Shown here: piece by piece, positions 6,601 through 10,960 of the stretch
How the letters are laid out: each line of letters begins with the position of its first letter
Numbering within the stretch: position 1 is the first letter of the stretch
From: Cyanobacteria bacterium UBA11153
GTDB taxonomy: Bacteria > Cyanobacteriota > Cyanobacteriia > Cyanobacteriales > Coleofasciculaceae
Assembly (NCBI GenBank): GCA_003511885.1
Contig: DOIX01000318.1
Location: 1,709 to 12,668, forward strand
Direction of reading: 5' to 3'
DNA: 10,960 bases
Position numbers and translations under genes: made by a program
The notes under the pieces: generated by a model
Seen by the model: only the letters and a program-made list of their open reading frames with translations
Told to the model about the DNA's origin: nothing
Databases searched by the model: none

Positions 6601-8678
6601 CCCAACAAGAGAAAGCGATTGCTACCGTCATCCAAAGGATGCGTCAAACGCTGGATATCGAAACCATATTCACCGCCACTACCGAACAACTACGCCATTT
6701 TATCAGTTGCGATCGCGTTGCCATCTATCAGTTTAATCCCGATTGGAGTGGTAAATTTGTTGCCGAGTCAGTAGGAAATGGCTGGATTTCTGTCATGCGA
6801 CAACAAGAGATTAATCTTGGTACAAATGATGATAATTTAACCATACCTATCGCCAATATCCAAACACTATTTAGAGGATCTCATGAACTTTTAGTAGATA
6901 GTTATATCCAAGAAACAAAGGGTGGTATCTACAACCAAGGTATCAGTTACCGAGTCACTCAAGACATCTACCAAGCTGGATTTTCTCCCTGTTATCTCCA
7001 ACTCTTAGAACAACTGCAAATCCGAGCATACATTATTGTTCCCATCTACAACGGCAGTCAACTGTGGGGATTACTCGCCGCTTATCAAAATTCAGATTAT
7101 CGCATTTGGAGGGAGGCCGAAATTAATACCGTAGTCCAAATAGGCATTCAATTAGGATTTGCATTGCAGCAAGCTCAATTACTCGAACAAACCCAACAGC
7201 AAGCTATCCAACTCCAACAAGCCAAAGAAATCGCCGAAGCCGCTAACCTTGCTAAAAGTCAATTTTTAGCAAATATGAGTCACGAGCTTCGCACCCCTCT
7301 CAACGGGATTTTAGGCTACGCCCAAATTCTGCAAAGAGACAAAAACTCCACTCCCAAACAACAGGATGGCATTAATATTATTTACCAATGCGGCACTCAC
7401 CTCCTCACCCTCATTAATGATATTTTAGATCTCTCAAAAATTGAAGCAGGTAAAATCGAAATCTACCCAGAAGAATTTCATTTCCCCTCCTTCCTTACAG
7501 GCTTATCAGAAATATTCCAACTCAAAGCAACAGAAAAATATATTACCTTCACATACCTTCCCCCTCACCCACTCCCCATACTCATTAATGCCGACGAAAA
7601 ACGACTGCGCCAAGTATTAATGAATCTACTTACTAACGCAGTTAAATTTACAGATATTGGCAGCGTTACCTTTAAAGTAGAATTGGTAGCTGCCCCATCC
7701 ACTGCCCCATCCCTTGCCACAATCCGCTTCCAAATAGAAGATACAGGCATCGGCATACCCTCAGAAAAATTATCACAAATCTTCCTACCTTTCGAGCAAG
7801 TAGGGGATACTTTTCGCCGGAGTGCGGGGACTGGTTTAGGATTAGCAATTAGTCAAAGAATTGTAGACTTAATGGGTGGCAAAATTTGCGTCGAAAGTAC
7901 TCCTGGAGTGGGGAGTAAATTTTGGTTTGACGTAGACTTGCCAGTTAGCTTAAACTCAATGGAGTTACCACCAGTAAAATCAACCAAAAATATCGTTGGC
8001 TACTCTGGAAAAAAACGCAAAATTCTCATTGTCGATGACAGTTGGGAAAATCGGAAAATACTGATCGATATATTACAACCTATCGGCTTTGAACTAGAAG
8101 AAGCAGAAGATGGAGCAGAAGGATTAAAAAAAGCTGTGGAGTTTCAACCAGATTTAATTTTTGCTGACTTAGTAATGCCAGTAATGGATGGCTATATGAT
8201 GACGCGACAAATCCGTCAATTACCAGAGTTTCAGGCTCGGATTATCATTGCTATTTCTGCCAATGCCTTTCCAGTGAATCGACTCCTTAGCTTAGAATCT
8301 GGCTGTAATGATTTTCTCCCTAAACCCATCCAATTTCCAGATTTGTTAGATAAAATCCAGCTTCACTTAAGATTATCCTGGATTTGCGATGGCACTGGGT
8401 GCCGGCTGCGCGATGGCGAAACGACATCTCAGAAGCGAGGGGATCCCTTGAGTTGCGATCGCGCTATACTGGCAGATGCGATCGTACCACCTCCAGAGGT
8501 ACTCCTGCCCCTGTATCAAGCAGTTAGTAGGGGTGTGGTTAACGATGTTGAGTCGGAGATTGTACGACTTCAGCACTTAAACCCTAACTATGCTGGGTTT
8601 GTGACGAGGATACAGGAGCTAGCCGCTGAGTTTGAATATGAAAAAATTACCAAGATAATTGCCCCTTACTTATCATAA
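3684..8678 (+). CDS. Membrane hybrid histidine kinase: dCache-HAMP-4xPAS-GAF-HisKA-HATPase-REC
   Basis: This 1664-residue inner-membrane sensor kinase contains, in order: TM1 (about 21-43); an extracytoplasmic double-Cache-type sensor (about 45-365); TM2 (about 370-390); HAMP (390-442, with AKPIRML and [10 protein letters not shown]); PAS1 (457-572); PAS2 (614-724); PAS3 (739-857, with WIHPDDRE); PAS4 (872-961); a phytochrome/cyanobacteriochrome-like GAF (about 980-1165, [20 protein letters not shown]); HisKA (SHELRTPLN, phospho-His1200); HATPase (N box Asn1318, G1 DTGIGIP 1353-1359, G2 GTGLGL 1382-1387); and a receiver (Asp1451/Asp1452, phospho-Asp1495, Ser1525, Lys1547). A GC-rich linker follows (about 1567-1594), then a small helical C-terminal domain (1600-1664). 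All catalytic boxes are intact, so it should autophosphorylate and pass phosphate to its own receiver. The ATG is the first after an in-frame TAG at 3669-3671; no Shine-Dalgarno is evident. Its ligand is unknown. A second kinase gene starts 195 bases downstream in the same direction. Confidence 0.95.
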   Translation: MLIRILDRLSATITNKLSLRTILIVPFAVQIVGTVGLVGYLSFQSGKKSVEDLAQQLMAQVGERVSDAISTYLQAPQNAIAANHLAFEQGILNIKDFEQLRQQFWQQITLNPLIEDIYFGNNRGEEIGYGHFQGEETIKTVEKLTGEDLPIGTPFFHTLRNTDPGKRKYYLVDSQGNPRKLFYTFPIDNSTTSWYRTAQTANQQKWSSISAYKVIPLLGIFAVTPLYDEARKWQGTFVSSLTLSAIGTFLNRLDFSPSGQIFIMDRSGKLVATSTQESLLVKPIKGEPTALLATNSKDTVTRDIARQLTEKIGNFHNLKISQQLHLVSNHQRQFVQVTPYQDKYGLDWLVVVVVPESDFMAQINANTRTTILLCILALVGSITAGTIAANWIAKPIRMLNTAAKDIAKGEWYKTVKISCVDEVGELSKSFQQMAAQLQESFTELKSLNEALAENESQLQQFLDAIPTGISIHNLTGKVIYLNPIAKGLLGKETIPNAATEELTTAYQIYCQNQPYPTEKLPIARALNGENVLVEDLEIHRDGQIIPLEVHAAPICDNQGKIIYAIAAFSDITQRKQTERLLTDYNHTLASQVAHSTAELTSTNKQLQQEKELRETIYNESTDAIFLALPQTYSITDCNRRAVELFEVTSKEDLIGIKGYTLHRYPFMPEELELVYTEIDRNGLWIGEMEYATQKGNFFWGDISVKPVRIGGQAVILVRIADISDRKKAALAIQENQTRLKLALEVSNTIYWERDLSTDKLFFSGTVGDPSTPLELTYSESLAWIHPDDREALHQANQSAIALLASDTANLGFFELEHRILLDPNSLKWGWLMTRAKVLADSTGKPTRLIGVSVDITNRKQIEKALQEKEGQLNTIITHSLDGIMIVDREGNIKFANPATEQMLNICSENLMEYQWGIPLQETTEIELIKFNGEIAIAEMKSTPIQWLGKPAYLIGLRDITIRKQAEKASREKAQQEKAIATVIQRMRQTLDIETIFTATTEQLRHFISCDRVAIYQFNPDWSGKFVAESVGNGWISVMRQQEINLGTNDDNLTIPIANIQTLFRGSHELLVDSYIQETKGGIYNQGISYRVTQDIYQAGFSPCYLQLLEQLQIRAYIIVPIYNGSQLWGLLAAYQNSDYRIWREAEINTVVQIGIQLGFALQQAQLLEQTQQQAIQLQQAKEIAEAANLAKSQFLANMSHELRTPLNGILGYAQILQRDKNSTPKQQDGINIIYQCGTHLLTLINDILDLSKIEAGKIEIYPEEFHFPSFLTGLSEIFQLKATEKYITFTYLPPHPLPILINADEKRLRQVLMNLLTNAVKFTDIGSVTFKVELVAAPSTAPSLATIRFQIEDTGIGIPSEKLSQIFLPFEQVGDTFRRSAGTGLGLAISQRIVDLMGGKICVESTPGVGSKFWFDVDLPVSLNSMELPPVKSTKNIVGYSGKKRKILIVDDSWENRKILIDILQPIGFELEEAEDGAEGLKKAVEFQPDLIFADLVMPVMDGYMMTRQIRQLPEFQARIIIAISANAFPVNRLLSLESGCNDFLPKPIQFPDLLDKIQLHLRLSWICDGTGCRLRDGETTSQKRGDPLSCDRAILADAIVPPPEVLLPLYQAVSRGVVNDVESEIVRLQHLNPNYAGFVTRIQELAAEFEYEKITKIIAPYLS
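8386..8463 (+). other. GC-rich patch inside the kinase's C-terminal linker
   Basis: This stretch is about 65% G+C by hand count, in visibly AT-rich surroundings, and contains one HIP1 site (8455-8462). It encodes a Cys/Arg/Gly-rich, low-conservation-looking segment ([18 protein letters not shown] onward) between the receiver and the final helical domain. The repeated word GCGATGGC appears at 8386-8393 and again at 8410-8417. An in-frame repeat insertion is an inference. Confidence 0.5.
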
Positions 8679-8829
8679 TGTTCATAATAAAATATATCAT
8701 ATTCGCTAATTTCTCATGAAGGATCAATTCTCTCTCGAATCCCTTCTCAATCAAGAATTGCAATTATAGCAGTGCTTGAAGAGCGTAGTTAAAAACTCAA
8801 TTCCTGAAACCATTGATTTTACATTCCCT

Positions 8830-8848
8830 AGCCCCCAGCCCCCAGCCC
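8830..8848. repeat. C-rich heptamer array (AGCCCCC)2.7
   Basis: AGCCCCC occurs at 8830-8836 and 8837-8843 and is followed by AGCCCC at 8844-8849 minus its last base. The array lies 25 bases before the start of the second kinase gene, in the 195-base gap 8679-8873. That gap otherwise holds no gene I can see. A TATAAAT at 8854-8860 is too near the ATG to be called as a promoter with any confidence. Confidence 0.8.
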
Positions 8849-8873
8849 CTCTCTATAAATTTAATTAATCATC

Positions 8874-10832
8874 ATGTCAAAGCTCAACAATAGCGCTAAG
8901 AAAGAAGAAATTCTGGTGATAGATGACACCAGTGCCAATCTAAAATTGATTTCTGATTTCTTGAGAGAGCATGGGTATAAAGTTTGGATTGCTAAAAACG
9001 GAGTCCAAGCTTTGAAAATCCTGGAGGGAGGTTTACCGGATTTAATCTTGCTCGATGTCATGATGCCGGAGATGGATGGGTTTGAAACTTGCCGTCGCCT
9101 CAAAGCTTACCCAAAGACTCAGGATATCCCAGTAATTTTTATGACAGCTATTGCTGATTTTGCTAATCCAGAGCATAAGGTTAAAGGATTATCACTAGGA
9201 GCAGTAGACTATATCAGCAAACCAATTCAACTAGAAGAAGTTTTAGCCAGAATTAAGACTCACCTCCATCTCCATGCCTTAACCAAGCAACTGCAAAAGC
9301 AGAATGAAAAGCTGCAAAAAGAGATAGAAGAAAGGGAACAAGCCGAGAGGTTACTATCCGAACAAAATCACATTCTAGAATTGATTGCTTCTGATATGTC
9401 ACTCTCGGAAATCCTTGACAATCTCGCTAGACTAGTTGAAGAAAAATCTCGTAATATACGCTGCTCGTTTCTTTTACTGGATAGAGAAAATAGATTGCGC
9501 TTCTGTGCTGGACCGAGTTTACCACAAAGTTACAGCAATGCCGTAGATGGTGTAGCCATAGGCCCCAATGTTGGCTCTTGCGGTACAGCCGCTTATCGTA
9601 AAGAAACCATAATCGTCTGCGATATTGCCACGGATCCCCTCTGGGCTGATTTCCGGGATATAGCTTTATCTTACGGGCTGAGAGCCTGTTGGTCTGTACC
9701 AATTTTATCATCACAAGGAACAGTCTTGGGTACTTTTGGTGGATATTATGACCAACCCCAAACAGTAACTGAGCTTGACAAAGACTTAATTAACCAAACC
9801 CTCTACCTCGCTAAAATTGCTATTCAACGTCATCAATCTCAACAGGCATTGCAAGAATCAGAAGCAAAAGAAAGAGAAAAAGCACAAGCCCTAGAAAAAA
9901 CCCTAAACGAATTGAAACGCACCCAAGTACAACTAATTCAATCTGAAAAAATGTCTTCTCTAGGCAGAATGATTGGGGGTGTTGCTCACGAAATCAACAA
10001 TCCCTTAAGCTTTATCGAGGGTAATCTCAATTTTGTTCGGGAATACTTTCACTCCCTGAATCGACTGATTGAAGCCTACCAAAAAACTTACCCAAATCGC
10101 ACCCCTGAAATTGAAGAATTATCTGAAGAAATTGACTTGGAATTTTTGCTGCAAGATTGGTCAAAACTAATCAATTCAATGGGTGTAGGAGTCCAACGGA
10201 TCGAGCATATTGTTCTATCCCTCAAAAACTTCTCTCGACTAGATGAAGCAGAGCTAAAGTCTGTAGATATCTATGAAGGTATTGAAAACACCCTAGAAAT
10301 ATTGCAACACCGTTTGATTGCGGAAGGAGTGAATACACCTGGGAAGGGTAGCCTCATTTCTCCGGCAATTAAGGTGATTAAAGACTATAGCCCACTGCCA
10401 CGAGTTACCTGTTATGCTAGTCAGTTAAATCAGGTGTTTATGAATCTACTGACTAATGCGATTGATGCCCTAGAACATAAAAAGCCACCACGAGCAATCG
10501 CCATCCATACTGAGGTAGAAAAGGGGAAAGATTCTGCCTCTACACCCTTTGTCGTAATTCGGATTGTTGATAATGGTTGCGGTATTAGTGAGGAAATACA
10601 ACAAAAAATTTTTGACCCTTTTTTTACAACAAAACCTGTAGGTAGTGGCACGGGATTGGGATTGTCTATTAGCCATCAGATTGTAGTGGAAAAACATAAG
10701 GGACAACTTAATTGTGTTTCGGTAAAAGGGAAAGGTACAGAGTTTATTGTCAAGATTCCCATCAACCAAGAGAAACGAATCAATCGGAAATGGGTAGTCG
10801 ATAGTGAGGAATGGTTAATGGTTAATGGTTAA
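8874..10832 (+). CDS. Soluble REC-GAF-HisKA-HATPase histidine kinase
   Basis: The 652-residue protein has no membrane segment. It begins with a receiver domain (about 11-128; acidic pair Asp17/Asp18, phospho-Asp61 in [11 protein letters not shown], Thr91, Lys116). A coiled-coil linker follows (about 135-165, [20 protein letters not shown]), then a GAF domain (about 168-320) with the family phrases [15 protein letters not shown] and [21 protein letters not shown] second coil (about 322-356) leads into HisKA ([20 protein letters not shown], phospho-His372) and HATPase (N box Asn528, G1 DNGCGI 566-571, F box [10 protein letters not shown]2 GSGTGLGL 590-597). All catalytic residues are present. 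This layout implies a kinase whose activity is set by phosphorylation of its own receiver and by the GAF ligand. The ATG is the first after an in-frame TAA at 8862-8864; no Shine-Dalgarno is evident. The last seven residues (from Glu646) come from a heptamer array that also supplies the stop. Confidence 0.94.
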   Translation: MSKLNNSAKKEEILVIDDTSANLKLISDFLREHGYKVWIAKNGVQALKILEGGLPDLILLDVMMPEMDGFETCRRLKAYPKTQDIPVIFMTAIADFANPEHKVKGLSLGAVDYISKPIQLEEVLARIKTHLHLHALTKQLQKQNEKLQKEIEEREQAERLLSEQNHILELIASDMSLSEILDNLARLVEEKSRNIRCSFLLLDRENRLRFCAGPSLPQSYSNAVDGVAIGPNVGSCGTAAYRKETIIVCDIATDPLWADFRDIALSYGLRACWSVPILSSQGTVLGTFGGYYDQPQTVTELDKDLINQTLYLAKIAIQRHQSQQALQESEAKEREKAQALEKTLNELKRTQVQLIQSEKMSSLGRMIGGVAHEINNPLSFIEGNLNFVREYFHSLNRLIEAYQKTYPNRTPEIEELSEEIDLEFLLQDWSKLINSMGVGVQRIEHIVLSLKNFSRLDEAELKSVDIYEGIENTLEILQHRLIAEGVNTPGKGSLISPAIKVIKDYSPLPRVTCYASQLNQVFMNLLTNAIDALEHKKPPRAIAIHTEVEKGKDSASTPFVVIRIVDNGCGISEEIQQKIFDPFFTTKPVGSGTGLGLSISHQIVVEKHKGQLNCVSVKGKGTEFIVKIPINQEKRINRKWVVDSEEWLMVNG

Positions 10833-10852
10833 TGGTTAATGGCTAATGGTTA
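10811..10852. repeat. Heptamer tandem array (ATGGTTA)6 overlapping the kinase stop codon
   Basis: Six consecutive 7-base units occupy 10811-10852. All read ATGGTTA except the fifth, ATGGCTA at 10839-10845. The first three units contribute the last codons (Trp-Leu-Met-Val-Asn-Gly) and the TAA stop (10830-10832) of the upstream kinase; the rest lie downstream of it. Confidence 0.95.
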
Positions 10853-10887
10853 AGGCTCTCCGGGAGTTATGGAGATGGGTTATATAG

Positions 10888-10901
10888 CAGTGGACAGTTG
10901 A
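10888..10901. repeat. Two heptamers identical to units of the 1596-1650 array
   Basis: CAGTGGA (10888-10894) and CAGTTGA (10895-10901) reproduce exactly the unit pair at 1617-1630, about 9.3 kb away, showing that the repeat family is dispersed. The remaining bases to 10960 hold no recognisable gene. Confidence 0.7.
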
Positions 10902-10960
10902 CAATTACTGGATGGAAATCAAACTGTTTACTCAGGGAGGATTCCGCTTCTCTTCATGAT

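Noticed and set aside
6615..7180. Firm call of a photoreceptor (cyanobacteriochrome)
   Set aside because: The cysteine is present but the usual following histidine and the DPCF motif are not, so only a candidate is reported.

Overview
The window looks like a chromosomal stretch of a cyanobacterium, probably a filamentous, moderately AT-rich one. The evidence is at least six copies of the HIP1 octamer GCGATCGC (887-894, 2231-2238, 2920-2927, 5851-5858, 6709-6716, 8455-8462), heptanucleotide tandem arrays (STRR type) between genes, a hairpin-forming intergenic repeat with a GGGCGAAGCATTTG core, a cyanobacterial-style methylenetetrahydrofolate reductase, and large multi-PAS/GAF hybrid histidine kinases. 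No species can be named from the sequence alone.

Layout. 1-459 is non-coding and packed with nested direct, tandem and inverted repeats. 460-576 (minus) is a 38-codon ORF that looks like the first residues of a cyanobacterial AAA-type ATPase followed by an early stop, so it is probably a gene remnant. 643-1551 (plus) is a MetF-type methylenetetrahydrofolate reductase. 1596-1691 holds two heptamer arrays facing each other. 1719-3335 (plus) is a 538-residue DUF4140/DUF4139 (MuiA-like) protein. 3336-3683 is a 348-base gap with no recognisable gene. 3684-8678 (plus) is a 1664-residue membrane hybrid histidine kinase: TM, dCache, TM, HAMP, four PAS, a phytochrome/cyanobacteriochrome-like GAF, HisKA, HATPase, REC and a small C-terminal domain. 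8679-8873 is a spacer with a C-rich heptamer array. 8874-10832 (plus) is a soluble 652-residue REC-GAF-HisKA-HATPase kinase whose last codons lie inside another heptamer array (10811-10852).

How the genes may work together. The two kinases are co-directional neighbours. The first has a membrane sensor and ends in a receiver, and the second starts with a receiver. A phosphorelay or cross-regulation between them is a reasonable inference, but neither has a DNA-binding or enzymatic output domain, so the final output lies elsewhere. MetF and the MuiA-like protein are co-directional, but no functional link to the kinases is visible. The most distinctive features are the heptamer repeats that touch the boundaries of most genes here (including a stop codon supplied by the repeat), a conserved-position cysteine in the GAF domain of the large kinase, and a GC-rich patch in that kinase's C-terminal linker. 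I do not see a defence system, transposase, prophage, CRISPR array or RNA gene.
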